A DNA stretch of 64,000 nt from Eubacteriales bacterium SKADARSKE-1 (GTDB lineage: Bacteria > Bacillota > Clostridia > Oscillospirales > Acutalibacteraceae): positions 25,274-89,273 of the forward strand of contig JARLUB010000005.1 in assembly GCA_030920305.1 (NCBI GenBank), given 5' to 3'. Positions 18,928-28,292 of the stretch are shown piece by piece. The notes beneath the pieces were generated by a model. It ran no database searches and was not told where the DNA came from. It saw nothing but the letters and a program-made list of their open reading frames with translations. Every line of letters starts with the position of its first letter. The stretch's first letter is position 1. The position numbers and the translations under genes are program-made.

Positions 18928-19561
18928 TTAAAGCCTTTCTTAAATAAGGGTTATTCTTTTTTTCACATTCTAAACTTGACATATCGCCATGCCCTGGATA
19001 TATAATATAGTTTTCCTTAAGCTCACCTATTCTTTTTAAAGAATTAGCCATTTCCTTTATATTAGCAGACTTTAAGTCAGTTCGACCCATAGTGTTTTTC
19101 ATTAAAGTGTCACCAGTAAATAAATATTTATCACAAATATAACAAGCTCCACCTTTAGTGTGGCCTGGGGTGTGCAACATTTTTATTCTTGTTTTGCCCA
19201 AATTAATTATGTCGCCATCATTTAAAACAAGGTCTGCAGTAAATGGTTCTAAAGCCTTAGGACCAAAATCATGGCATAAATTTAAAGATTTATCAAATAT
19301 AAAATCTAGTTCATTTTTATTTATAACGACCTTTGCATTTGTAAGATCTTTATACCTTTTTACTTTTCTTATATGATCAAAATGACCATGCGTTAAAATA
19401 ATATATTCAAAATTTTCAGAACCTAAATCCTTTATTGTCTTGTCAAGAGCTGCTGAAATTCCGCCTGGATCAATAATTGCCATTTTTTTAGTAGCACTGT
19501 CTTGTATCACGTAACAATTAGTTGACAAAGCTCCTACTCTATATGTTTTAACTAACGACAT
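18908..19561 (-). CDS. MBL-fold metallo-hydrolase (glyoxalase II-like)
   Basis: Cytosolic hydrolase of 217 aa with the metallo-beta-lactamase signature LTHGHFDHI, a later LHTPGHTKGG, the metal-bridging Asp in FTGDTLM and a terminal YPGHGDMS. This pattern fits the glyoxalase II/YcbL subgroup. The substrate is unknown. It lies between relA and hemZ, with a 20-base overlap into hemZ, in a common Firmicute arrangement downstream of relA. Confidence 0.88.
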   Translation of the reverse strand: MSLVKTYRVGALSTNCYVIQDSATKKMAIIDPGGISAALDKTIKDLGSENFEYIILTHGHFDHIRKVKRYKDLTNAKVVINKNELDFIFDKSLNLCHDFGPKALEPFTADLVLNDGDIINLGKTRIKMLHTPGHTKGGACYICDKYLFTGDTLMKNTMGRTDLKSANIKEMANSLKRIGELKENYIIYPGHGDMSSLECEKKNNPYLRKALNDSNIY

Positions 19562-19615
19562 AATTTAAACCTTCTTATTATAGTAATTTTTATTTGTGAA
19601 ATAAAACCCTCAAAT

Positions 19616-21802
19616 TTATACTCTAGTGACAGATATTATCTTATTTGACTGCAGCACTTTTGATATTATTAAGTTTAAATGTTGAGTGTTTTTTACTGTT
19701 AAAGTTGCATATATCACAGCTTTATTGTTTTTTGTCTGAGTAGAATTCAATGCATGAATAGAAACATTTAGACTTGAAAACAATGATGTAATTTCTGCTA
19801 AAAGCCCTGTAAAATCATTTGCTACTATTTTAATGTTAGCTCTAAATTCCTCTTCATTCACTAACCAATGTACCTTTACCCATCTTTCAGGTTTTGATGA
19901 GTTTTCTATATCAATAGGAACATTTAAACAATTTTTTTTATGAATAGATACGCCATAGCCTCTTGTTATAAATCCTACTATTTCATCACCCGGAATTGGG
20001 TTACAACACTTAGAAAACCGAACAAGACAATTATCTATTCCTTCAACAACAACACCTTTTTGAACTTTTTTCCTTTGAGAAATAGGTTTTTCTTTAATTT
20101 CTATAGGTTTATCTAATTTTCTTATTTTTGAGTACTCTAACTTTATTTTCGGGGCTATCCGCCAAAGTTGAATCCCACCATAACCTATAGCTTCATATAA
20201 TTTATCAGTTGATTCACAACGCTGTTTTTTTGCTATATTTTTAAGCAATTCCTTCACTTCGCCAGTAGATAATTCCATGCCCATACGACGAATTTCTCTT
20301 TCTAGTTCAAGCCTTCCATTTGTTATATTTTCTTCGCGTCTTTCTTTTTTAAACCACTGCCTTATCTTATTTCTAGCTTCACTAGTTTTTACTATATTAA
20401 GCCAACCACGACTAGGTCCTTTGTCCTTTTCTTTAGTTGTTAATATTTCAATTATTTGCCCGGTCTTTACCTGAAATTCAAATGGGACTATTCTTTTATC
20501 TACTTTAGCGCCTATCATATGATTACCCACTTCGCTATGAATAGCATAAGCAAAGTCTATAACCGTTGCACCCAAAGGTAAGTTTATAACATCTCCTCTA
20601 GGTGTTAGCACAAAAACCTCTTCCGGCACTAAATCAGATTTAATAGTTCTCATCAAATCAATTGCATCTTCTGAATCAACTTGATTTTCTATCATATTTT
20701 TTATCCAGGAAAGTTGCTGTTCAAAATCTGTTTGTCCTCCTTTTAGGCCTAACTTATATTTCCAGTGTGCTGCTATACCGTATTCAGCCGTTCTATGCAT
20801 CTCCCAAGTCCTTATCTGGACCTCAAACGGTATGCCATCGCGTCCTATAACTGTTGTATGAAGTGACTGGTACATGTTGGGCTTTGGCGTCGATATATAA
20901 TCTTTAAATCTATTTGGAATTGGCGTAAATGCATCATGAATTATACCCAATGCATTGTAACAATCATTTACGGTATCGACTATTACTCTAACAGCATATA
21001 TGTCATAAATTTCTTCCATTAAACAATGTTTAACAAACATTTTTCTATATATGCCGTTTATACTCTTAACTCTACCTTCGAGGTGAGCTTCAGGTATAAA
21101 GGGTATTAATTTTTCTTTTAATGTTTCTTTAATAGAATTTATAAATTGCTCTCTCTTTATTTTCTTTAAATTAAGTGCTTCTTGTATTTCTTTATAAGCT
21201 ATTGGATCAAGATACTTTAAAGATAGGTCTTCAAGCTCTTCTTTTATTGTTCTAATTCCTAATCGATGAGCAATTGGCGCATAAACTTCCATATTTTCAC
21301 GAGCTTTATCGCGACGCTTCTGAGGATCCATGCACTCTATTGTTCTCATATTGTGAAGTCGATCCGCTAGTTTAATAATAATTACCCTTATATCTTCAGA
21401 CATTGCAATTAACATTTTTCTAACATTTTCAGCTTGCTGTTCCTCTTTTGAAGAGTATGGTATTTTGCCAAGTTTAGTTACTCCATCAACTAAATTGGCT
21501 ATATCAGGACCAAAACTTTTTTCAATATATCCTAGCGAAACATCTGTGTCCTCTACAATATCATGAAGAAGTGCTGCTACAATTGATTCTGTATCCATTC
21601 CAAGTTCTGCTAAAATACATGCAACCGAAGTTGGATGCAATATATATGGTATTCCAGAAACTCTTTTTTGACTTTCATGAGCAGTGAGAGCTAATCTATA
21701 CGCTTTATCTATTAAATCCATATTAAAGTCATAACCATTTTTATTTAACAACTCAATCAATTGTTCATAATTCTTATAAAAAGATCTTCGAAGCCCTTCC
21801 AT
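19616..21802 (-). CDS. relA: Bifunctional (p)ppGpp synthetase/hydrolase
   Basis: Stringent-response enzyme of 728 aa. The HD hydrolase domain retains its metal site (LLHDIVEDTDVS at about residue 82). The synthetase domain contains YDIYAVRVIVD, PKPNMYQSLHTTV and HRTAEYGIAAHWKYK. TGS (VFVLTPRGDVINLP), helical/zinc-finger (SKCCNPIPGDEIVGF) and C-terminal ACT domains follow. It is full length, so both activities are expected. It follows recJ with only six bases between them. Confidence 0.96.
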   Translation of the reverse strand: MEGLRRSFYKNYEQLIELLNKNGYDFNMDLIDKAYRLALTAHESQKRVSGIPYILHPTSVACILAELGMDTESIVAALLHDIVEDTDVSLGYIEKSFGPDIANLVDGVTKLGKIPYSSKEEQQAENVRKMLIAMSEDIRVIIIKLADRLHNMRTIECMDPQKRRDKARENMEVYAPIAHRLGIRTIKEELEDLSLKYLDPIAYKEIQEALNLKKIKREQFINSIKETLKEKLIPFIPEAHLEGRVKSINGIYRKMFVKHCLMEEIYDIYAVRVIVDTVNDCYNALGIIHDAFTPIPNRFKDYISTPKPNMYQSLHTTVIGRDGIPFEVQIRTWEMHRTAEYGIAAHWKYKLGLKGGQTDFEQQLSWIKNMIENQVDSEDAIDLMRTIKSDLVPEEVFVLTPRGDVINLPLGATVIDFAYAIHSEVGNHMIGAKVDKRIVPFEFQVKTGQIIEILTTKEKDKGPSRGWLNIVKTSEARNKIRQWFKKERREENITNGRLELEREIRRMGMELSTGEVKELLKNIAKKQRCESTDKLYEAIGYGGIQLWRIAPKIKLEYSKIRKLDKPIEIKEKPISQRKKVQKGVVVEGIDNCLVRFSKCCNPIPGDEIVGFITRGYGVSIHKKNCLNVPIDIENSSKPERWVKVHWLVNEEEFRANIKIVANDFTGLLAEITSLFSSLNVSIHALNSTQTKNNKAVIYATLTVKNTQHLNLIISKVLQSNKIISVTRV

Positions 21803-21808
21803 GTAATA

Positions 21809-23854
21809 TCACACCCTTTTTAATCCATTTAATATAGATGATGAATTAAGATCCACTTTTTTTTCTATGCCTTTTATTTTCACACCATATATGTCTCCAT
21901 TAATATTCAAATCTATCAGGCCAAGCTCAGCCATAACATCAAATATTAGAAGTAGTTTGCAAAAATCCAGGTTGTATTCTTTTAACCTAAAATATAAAAT
22001 ATTTACATCAAACACTTTTAATCTTGAGGTTTTTATGCATTTATAAACATAGGAAAAATCTTCTCGTGTGGGAAACACTTTCTCTAATGATACTAAATCT
22101 AAATATTCTGATTTTTTTATAGTTTCGTAAAGTCTTTTTTGTTTTAATAATATTTCATTATCAAGCTGAGAAAATTTCATATCCTCTATAAAAACAGAAA
22201 GGCTCTCTCGCCCGTTAAATTCTGATTTATCTAAAGTTACTGCTAAATCAAGTAAATCTCCCTCTATGTAATAAAATTCTTCAGCTGTCGTAAAAAATTT
22301 CATTGCTGTTATACTCTGGTTGTCTCTGTTAAACTTAAGCCTCAAATGTTTTCCTTGACCAACCGGTTCAATACTGCAAAGCTTCATATCATATAGTCCA
22401 AAAACTGGTTTCGGATTATCTTTCCCAAATGGCTCAAGCAGTTTAACTTGTTCTACCATATCAAGAGACAGTGTTGCAGGGTTTAACTTGCAGCTAATTT
22501 CTAAAGATGGGAACGGCACTTCACTTTTTCCCCAAAAGGCTTCTATATCATTTTTTAATCTTTCAATATTTTCTACCTTGATATCAAAACCCGCCGCCAT
22601 TGGATGACCACCAAATTTAATTAAATAGTCTGAGCACACATTAATAGCATCGTATATTGAAAAACCTTCTATGCTTCTGGCCGAACCTCTGGCTATACCA
22701 TCAAATTTTGTCAAAACAATAGTTGGCTTCCCATACTTTTCAAGTAGCCTGGCTGCGACTATTCCAATAACCCCATGGTGCCAATTATGCCCTTCAATTA
22801 TTAAAATTTGCTCCAAAAGTCTTTTTGGTTCATTTTGCAAAATCATCTCTGCTTGACTTAAAATATCAGCTTCTATCTCTTTTCGCTTCATGTTTTCTGC
22901 TTCTAATTCTGAAGCTATGGCTAAAACTTTCTCCTCATTATCTGATGTAAAGAGCTCTACAACTTTTTCAGTCGAACTAAGGCGCCCCGCAGCATTAATT
23001 CTTGGTACTATATTAAATGCAACATTGGTAGCCGTAAGCTTTTTCCCAAAAATTCGCGCCTTTTCAAGAAGCGCTCTTAAGCCCACACTATTTGTTCTTG
23101 AAATATGTTCTAAGCCCAATTTAACAAAGAGTCTATTTTGGCCTTTTAAAGGGACAATATCTCCTACCGTTCCTATTAATACCAAATCAATATAATTTTC
23201 AATTACAAAGTCAAGGTCTAAATCTTCACCTTCCATTGCAACTATAAGTTTAAATGCTAATCCTACACCCGCAAAATCTTTAAATTCTGATGTACAATCA
23301 TTTCTATGTGGATCTACAATAGCACAGGCGTCTGGCAAAACTTTTGGAACTTTATGATGGTCTGTTATTACAACATCTATATTAAACGATTTAGCATAAC
23401 TTATTTCGTCTACCGCTGTTATTCCGTTATCTACTGTTACAATCAAATCAACATTTTCTGCATGCAATTTGTCTATAATTGATTTATTAAGACCATATCC
23501 GTCATTTTCCCGACTTGGAATATAATAAATAACATTTGCACCAAGGCTTTCAAAATAAGAATAAAGCAACGACGTAGCCGTCACTCCGTCTGCATCATAG
23601 TCACCACAAACGCAAATTTTTTGAGAGCTACCTATTGCTTCTTTTATTCGCAATACAGCTTTGTTCATATCAATAAAGTCAACATTTTTAAGCTGTAAAT
23701 AATCATCAAATAATAATTCTTTTATTTTTTTTGAATCTACGGCTTCCCTTATGTCAAGAAGAGCCGCAAGAAAAGGTGGGAGATTATACTTTTCTGCAAT
23801 AAAAGCTGCTTTTTCCTTATTTAATTTTAATACTTCCCAATTTTTTATGCTCAA
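21809..23854 (-). CDS. recJ: Single-stranded-DNA-specific exonuclease RecJ
   Basis: A 5'-3' ssDNA exonuclease for recombination and repair, 681 aa. The DHH phosphoesterase motifs are intact (VCGDYDADGVTATSLLY, TVDNGITA, ITDHHKVP, DPHRND). The DHHA1 region has GIARGSARSIEGFSIYDAI and FGGHPMAAGFDI, followed by an OB fold and a C-terminal extension. The only plausible start is TTG at 23854; the ribosome-binding site is weak. It is the first gene of a recJ-relA-MBL-hemZ-kinase run on the minus strand. Confidence 0.95.
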   Translation of the reverse strand: MSIKNWEVLKLNKEKAAFIAEKYNLPPFLAALLDIREAVDSKKIKELLFDDYLQLKNVDFIDMNKAVLRIKEAIGSSQKICVCGDYDADGVTATSLLYSYFESLGANVIYYIPSRENDGYGLNKSIIDKLHAENVDLIVTVDNGITAVDEISYAKSFNIDVVITDHHKVPKVLPDACAIVDPHRNDCTSEFKDFAGVGLAFKLIVAMEGEDLDLDFVIENYIDLVLIGTVGDIVPLKGQNRLFVKLGLEHISRTNSVGLRALLEKARIFGKKLTATNVAFNIVPRINAAGRLSSTEKVVELFTSDNEEKVLAIASELEAENMKRKEIEADILSQAEMILQNEPKRLLEQILIIEGHNWHHGVIGIVAARLLEKYGKPTIVLTKFDGIARGSARSIEGFSIYDAINVCSDYLIKFGGHPMAAGFDIKVENIERLKNDIEAFWGKSEVPFPSLEISCKLNPATLSLDMVEQVKLLEPFGKDNPKPVFGLYDMKLCSIEPVGQGKHLRLKFNRDNQSITAMKFFTTAEEFYYIEGDLLDLAVTLDKSEFNGRESLSVFIEDMKFSQLDNEILLKQKRLYETIKKSEYLDLVSLEKVFPTREDFSYVYKCIKTSRLKVFDVNILYFRLKEYNLDFCKLLLIFDVMAELGLIDLNINGDIYGVKIKGIEKKVDLNSSSILNGLKRV

Positions 23855-24242
23855 ATATTTTCACACTCTCTAAAAGTAAACTTATCACTATATGATTTTA
23901 CCTGTTTATTATAAATTTTTCAAGGTGAACTTATATTTATTGTCAAATCACTCCAACAACAATATAAGATACTTTTAGTAATATTAATAAAATATTCCAG
24001 TTAATTTATAAAATTTAGTCTCAATAATAGAATTTATTTATTTCGCTTTATAGTTCTAAATAAGAATTATAAACATTATTCTTTATGGTAAACTCAGCGT
24101 GGTTTTTGTTTGGTGTTGGCTAAAAACTTTCATCAAATAGTAATTGTTGCACTATTTTTTATACAAAAAGTTCTTTTTTAAAGTTTTAAAAGTTTACAAC
24201 AAACACAGGCTAGATTTTAAAATTAAAAAGGAGAAATCTCAA
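23855..24242. other. Divergent gap between recJ and a small secreted-protein gene
   Basis: Very AT-rich and without coding potential apart from an in-frame extension of the next gene. It should hold both promoters. I could not fix a convincing -35/-10 pair. Confidence 0.4.
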
Positions 24243-24629
24243 ATGAAACAGGTCCTATCAAGTATCCTTGCTGGAATCATGCTGATCAGTTCAATTGGTT
24301 TAGTCTCAGCCTTTGCTGACGAGTCAGAAACTATCAATATTGGTATTATTGATAGCATTAGTGAACCTGATACAAAAAATAGCGATCTAAGTACATCTTT
24401 TTTGAAAAATTATATAACTTTAGCAAAAGACTATCCTGTTGGCAATTTAATACTAAAGCAATTAAACACTATTAATGACAGTGTCGAAAGTTTTACTGGT
24501 TTTAATACTAAAGCAAATAGCTTTTACATTGCTGGAGGTATTGCAACGTTACTTACAGTGGCTCTAGCGTATAATAAGTTAAATAACATCTTAACGCGAG
24601 AATTTTCTAGTATCTCCTTATCATTATAA
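24243..24629 (+). CDS. Small secreted or membrane-anchored protein, unknown function
   Basis: A 128-aa protein with a clear signal peptide (MKQVLSSILAGIMLISSIG then LVSAFA for cleavage). The polar middle includes SETINIGIIDSISEPD. A C-terminal hydrophobic segment (FYIAGGIATLLTVALAY) precedes a short tail. The start is ATG 24243, preceded by AAAAAGGAG; a longer open frame from 24144 lacks a ribosome-binding site. I do not recognise a family. The architecture resembles the product of 34500-34841. It appears monocistronic. Confidence 0.65.
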   Translation: MKQVLSSILAGIMLISSIGLVSAFADESETINIGIIDSISEPDTKNSDLSTSFLKNYITLAKDYPVGNLILKQLNTINDSVESFTGFNTKANSFYIAGGIATLLTVALAYNKLNNILTREFSSISLSL

Positions 24630-24845
24630 TATCTCCCGAAAACTTAAAGCATAAATTTTGGTCATTAGTCATAATTAATATTTAGAATAAAAACTTAAAA
24701 GTATAAGTAAGACAATAGTTTTTGAATTTATTTAACGGATTTTGTATTTTAGAACAATAAGTAATAATATACTTGCAGCTTTAGTACTTATCCTTCTATA
24801 AAAATTTTGTAGTTTGCAATAAGCAAAAATATATATTTAAAATTT

Positions 24846-24873
24846 AGAAAGTCTCCTATATAGGAGACTTTCT
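24846..24873. terminator. Perfect palindromic hairpin between convergent genes
   Basis: A 28-base near-perfect palindrome (AGAAAGTCTCC / GGAGACTTTCT around TATATA) lies 23 bases past the galE stop and is also downstream of the small secreted-protein gene. The flanking T-runs are weak, so it may be a bidirectional terminator or an mRNA 3' end stabiliser. Confidence 0.6.
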
Positions 24874-24895
24874 AAGCTTTATATAATGCTTTATC

Positions 24896-25918
24896 CTAGT
24901 TTATAACGTAGCCAGTTGGATTTTTACTCTGCCAATGCCAAGCATCTTCACACATTTTGTTAATATCAAATTGAGCCTTAAATCCAAGCTCACAAAATGC
25001 CTTATCGGTGTTAGCATAAACAACCGCTATGTCCCCTTCTCTTGGCGAACCCGTTTCATAACTTATTCTTTTACCGGTTGCCTTTTCAAATGCCTTTATT
25101 AACTCTAAAACGCTATAACCCCTTGATGTACCAAGATTATAAATATTAATTCCTTGATTCTGCATAGTCTTTTCTATTGCTTTTATATGTCCCCTAGCTA
25201 AGTCAACTACATGAATATAGTCTCTTATACAAGTACCATCCGGAGTGTTGTAGTTTCCCCCAAAAACCGTAAGCTTTGAAAGCTTACCGATGGCAACTTG
25301 CGAAACATAAGGCATTAGATTATTGGGAATACCTTTAGGGTCTTCACCAATTAATCCACTTTCATGCGCACCTACCGGATTAAAATAGCGAAGAAGCGTT
25401 ATGCTCCAGCCATTGTCAGACGAAAAAACATCTTTTAGCATTTCTTCTACAATATATTTTGTTCTTCCATATGGGTTGGTAACCTTTCCAGTTGGCATAG
25501 ATTCTACATATGGAGGTAATGATTCATCGCCATATACTGTTGCCGATGAACTAAACACTAATTTTTTAACATTAAACTTTTGCATGACCTCACATAACAC
25601 TATAGTTCCAAAAATGTTATTATCAAAGTATAATAGTGGTTTTTTACAAGACTCACCAACAGATTTAAGCCCCGCAAAATGTATCACCACATCAATTTTA
25701 TTATCGGAAAAAATTTTTTCCAGATCTTTTTTATTTCTAATATCGCAACAATATGATTTCATATCTTTGCCGGTAATCTTTTTTATTCTATCTATAACTT
25801 GAGGTGCACTGTTAGAGTAGTTATCAACACTAATTACATTATAGCCGTTATTAATTAGCTCAACGCAAGTATGGCTACCAATATATCCAGCTCCTCCGGT
25901 TACTAAAACATTTAACAT
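24896..25918 (-). CDS. galE: UDP-glucose 4-epimerase
   Basis: Interconverts UDP-glucose and UDP-galactose; supplies sugar nucleotides for surface glycans. SDR Rossmann motif VTGGAGYIGSHTC, catalytic Ser in FSSSATVYG, Tyr-x-x-x-Lys in YGRTKYIVE, and the downstream RYFNPVGAH and NLGTSRGYSVLEL motifs. The 340-aa length is standard. AGGAGG precedes the ATG. It follows the zinc-ribbon protein gene by 12 bases, probably co-transcribed. Confidence 0.96.
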   Translation of the reverse strand: MLNVLVTGGAGYIGSHTCVELINNGYNVISVDNYSNSAPQVIDRIKKITGKDMKSYCCDIRNKKDLEKIFSDNKIDVVIHFAGLKSVGESCKKPLLYFDNNIFGTIVLCEVMQKFNVKKLVFSSSATVYGDESLPPYVESMPTGKVTNPYGRTKYIVEEMLKDVFSSDNGWSITLLRYFNPVGAHESGLIGEDPKGIPNNLMPYVSQVAIGKLSKLTVFGGNYNTPDGTCIRDYIHVVDLARGHIKAIEKTMQNQGINIYNLGTSRGYSVLELIKAFEKATGKRISYETGSPREGDIAVVYANTDKAFCELGFKAQFDINKMCEDAWHWQSKNPTGYVIN

Positions 25919-25930
25919 AAGTCCTCCTTT

Positions 25931-26908
25931 TTACTTTATAAGAAATCTTGGTAAATACTCAATTATTGCATAACAAATTAACAAAACTGGTAAAATCTTA
26001 ACATTAACTCCACCCTGCTCACCAATAGCATTTTTATAATCTAACTCTGTTGTGCTCTTTTCTTTTATAGATTTTATTAATTTAATACTGTGCTTTAAAT
26101 ATATTCTATTTGCAAAAGCACCTGAAAAAATCATTATTAATATATTTAAAAAACTAAGTATGTACGGCATAAAAAATAATATTTTTTCAAGTGTTGACAA
26201 ATCCGGGCTTCCCAATACAAGTTCTACTATCCCTATAGAATCAGAATTTAAAGCAGAACCCGTAGAATTTAAAAGTACTTTGGCAATACTTTGAGTATAG
26301 TTATAAGTAATAAAAGATGAAGCAATCATGATACCAAAAACTAGTGCAGTTATAATAGCTCCTATTTTATATTGTTTTCTGTACAAAAACCAAGCACCAG
26401 AAAACAAAAATGCTCCAAAATTAAATTTGCTTTTATTTTGATCTTTTATTTTTTTGAAAATAGACATATAGTATGGCGTATTAGTTCTTACATATTTAGC
26501 AATTTCGCCTGATGGGACTCCATCTATAGGTTCATTTGGGTCAACTCCACCCATAGGATCAAAAACAAAAGGAATTCCTGATAAAAATGGATTTCCTTGT
26601 GTTGAATTGTTTTGTGCGCTTCCAAAAATAAAACCACAGCTTTCACAAAACATAGAATCTTTAGAATTATTGGCGCCACATCTAGGGCATGATTTTAATT
26701 CATCCCCATAATTGTTTTCGGAATCATTATTACTTTTTGATGGCGAATAAGCTTTATCTGTTCCATGAACATCTTTATATAAGCAGTTGCCAATCAACTC
26801 ATAACAATTCCTATGGTATGGGGCACCACAATCCGGGCAAACCACTATATCATCACTATCAGAAAAAATTTTTTTACAAACAGGACATTCGGTATTTCTA
26901 TAATCCAT
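25931..26908 (-). CDS. Zinc-finger/zinc-ribbon membrane protein with DUF2628-like domain
   Basis: Protein of 325 aa. The N-terminal RING-like cysteine cluster has the pattern CPVC ... CPDCGAPYHRNCYE, then comes a zinc ribbon (CPRCGANN ... CESCGF, about residues 73-92) and a low-complexity linker. The C-terminal DUF2628-type region starts with NFGAFLFSGAWFLYRKQYKIG and has three or four TM helices. Proteins of this build are widespread in Clostridia but uncharacterised. A good ribosome-binding site (TAGGAGA) is present. Membrane location with cytosolic zinc domains is inferred. Confidence 0.75.
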   Translation of the reverse strand: MDYRNTECPVCKKIFSDSDDIVVCPDCGAPYHRNCYELIGNCLYKDVHGTDKAYSPSKSNNDSENNYGDELKSCPRCGANNSKDSMFCESCGFIFGSAQNNSTQGNPFLSGIPFVFDPMGGVDPNEPIDGVPSGEIAKYVRTNTPYYMSIFKKIKDQNKSKFNFGAFLFSGAWFLYRKQYKIGAIITALVFGIMIASSFITYNYTQSIAKVLLNSTGSALNSDSIGIVELVLGSPDLSTLEKILFFMPYILSFLNILIMIFSGAFANRIYLKHSIKLIKSIKEKSTTELDYKNAIGEQGGVNVKILPVLLICYAIIEYLPRFLIK

Positions 26909-27084
26909 TATTTTTCTCCTATATATTTAAAATAAAAGCCTTACTTTTTCACTTTCACCTAACTCAAAGGCATTTTCGAACCCAAAACTATCAACTACTT
27001 TAAATTGTACATAATATATTGAAAAAATTCAATAAAAAGTTCACTTAATATATTGAAAACAAAATACATTTGTTAACCTTTTCA

Positions 27085-27113
27085 TTGACACTTTACTTAG
27101 AAAATAATATAAT
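27085..27113 (+). promoter_or_regulatory. Consensus sigma-A promoter for tRNA-Leu
   Basis: TTGACA, a 17-base spacer, then TATAAT: a perfect consensus located 18 bases before the mature tRNA. Confidence 0.9.
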
Positions 27114-27131
27114 TTAAGAAACAAAAAATGA

Positions 27132-27218
27132 GCGGATATGGCGAAATTGGCAGACGCGTATGGTTCAGGTCCATATGAAAGAAATTTCATGCAGGTTCAA
27201 GTCCTGTTATCCGCACCA
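27132..27218 (+). tRNA. tRNA-Leu (anticodon CAG)
   Basis: The acceptor stem GCGGATA pairs with TATCCGC, followed by discriminator A and encoded CCA. The anticodon stem TATGG/CCATA encloses loop TTCAGGT (anticodon CAG), and there is a long variable arm, as in class II tRNAs. The T arm GGTTCAAGTCC is intact. Confidence 0.95.
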
Positions 27219-27312
27219 AGATATTGAAATTCAAACCATTTAAGTTATATTAAAGTGAATGCGTTATAAGCAATAATAAAATACTTGAAAATAATAAAAA
27301 TCCATCTAAAAA

Positions 27313-27498
27313 ATGTTTGCAAACGAAAGCTCTGGGCATAGTTATTGGTATAAAACGAGAGTATACAATAACGCTATAACAATCGCCAAAAAGGAAAAAG
27401 CAGATTTATTTATTATCAATATAGCCACTCTCGATAGATATAAATTTATGGTAAATTTTTTAGAGGAATTTTATGATGAATGGAATGGTTTAAAATGA
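27313..27498 (+). CDS. Short hypothetical ORF coupled to the next gene
   Basis: A 61-codon frame with no recognisable family. No clear ribosome-binding site precedes the ATG at 27313, which argues for a remnant or a different start. Its TGA overlaps the ATG of the following gene (ATGA), an arrangement that usually marks real coupled genes. It lies just downstream of tRNA-Leu, a common insertion position, so it may be the tail of a truncated gene. Confidence 0.35.
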   Translation: MFANESSGHSYWYKTRVYNNAITIAKKEKADLFIINIATLDRYKFMVNFLEEFYDEWNGLK

Positions 27499-28187
27499 AA
27501 TTAATCAAAATTTGCACAATAGTAATTTTATTAATTTGTTATATAACGATTAAAAGCCCCATTAAAATTTATGCTTTTGGTGTATATACACATTGCTATA
27601 TCGGAAGTTTAACTTGGCAAGAAAATAATATGTCAAAACAATATGAACAAGAAAATATAAAGGCTTACGAAAGTGGCATAATGGTTGCGGATATAGGTCT
27701 TTTGAATTGGGACAAAAAATATAAAATAGACTCTGATTCCTTCGAATTTAAAAATAAAATGGTTGAAATCGCAAGTAGAAGTAATTCTAAAGATACTAAG
27801 TTATTTGCATTAGGATGGTCTGACCATGTGTATCATGATAAACATGGATCTGTTAAAAAGGTCATTTCAATTGATGAAGGCTATAGAAAAAGTTGTTTAA
27901 TTATTGATAAATATATTATAAGTCAAATTGGAGAAATCACTTTGAAAGATTTATATATTGATTGTAATTTAATCCGAGATACATATAAGGCTTTGTGCAA
28001 CTTCTCTCCAACAGATGAGCAAATCAAGCAAGAGTTAGACCTATCATTAAATATGATGAAATTAATGATAAGTCAAGTTGACAAAAATTTAACAAATCTT
28101 GAAAAAGAAAAAGCAGAGACCGAATTATTAATGGTTTCTAAAAACTGTGGAAATAAAAATCCTGATAGCACTATTTTACATTTCTAA
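27495..28187 (+). CDS. Secreted zinc-dependent phospholipase C-like protein
   Basis: A 230-aa protein with an N-terminal signal/TM segment (MKLIKICTIVILLICYITI) and a mature region starting near FGVYTHCYIG. His and Asp residues are placed as in the zinc-dependent phospholipase C family (Zn_dep_PLPC): the early YTHCYIG, ESGIMVADIG, then FALGWSDHVYHDKHG. All-helical secondary structure is likely. No full set of three zinc sites can be confirmed by eye, so the assignment is tentative. It overlaps the upstream 61-codon ORF by four bases. Confidence 0.5.
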   Translation: MKLIKICTIVILLICYITIKSPIKIYAFGVYTHCYIGSLTWQENNMSKQYEQENIKAYESGIMVADIGLLNWDKKYKIDSDSFEFKNKMVEIASRSNSKDTKLFALGWSDHVYHDKHGSVKKVISIDEGYRKSCLIIDKYIISQIGEITLKDLYIDCNLIRDTYKALCNFSPTDEQIKQELDLSLNMMKLMISQVDKNLTNLEKEKAETELLMVSKNCGNKNPDSTILHF

Positions 28188-28207
28188 TAAACTATAATCA
28201 TCCAAAG

Positions 28208-28232
28208 CCACTAACTCAAATGATGTTAGTGG
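28208..28232 (+). terminator. Hairpin after the phospholipase-like gene
   Basis: CCACTAAC pairs with GTTAGTGG around nine bases, 21 bases past the stop codon. The T-tract after it is interrupted, so the terminator is imperfect. Confidence 0.5.
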
Positions 28233-28292
28233 TTATCTTGTCATTTATGAATATTTAGATTAATTTAGCAAAAAATAAACCTGGTGATAAAA

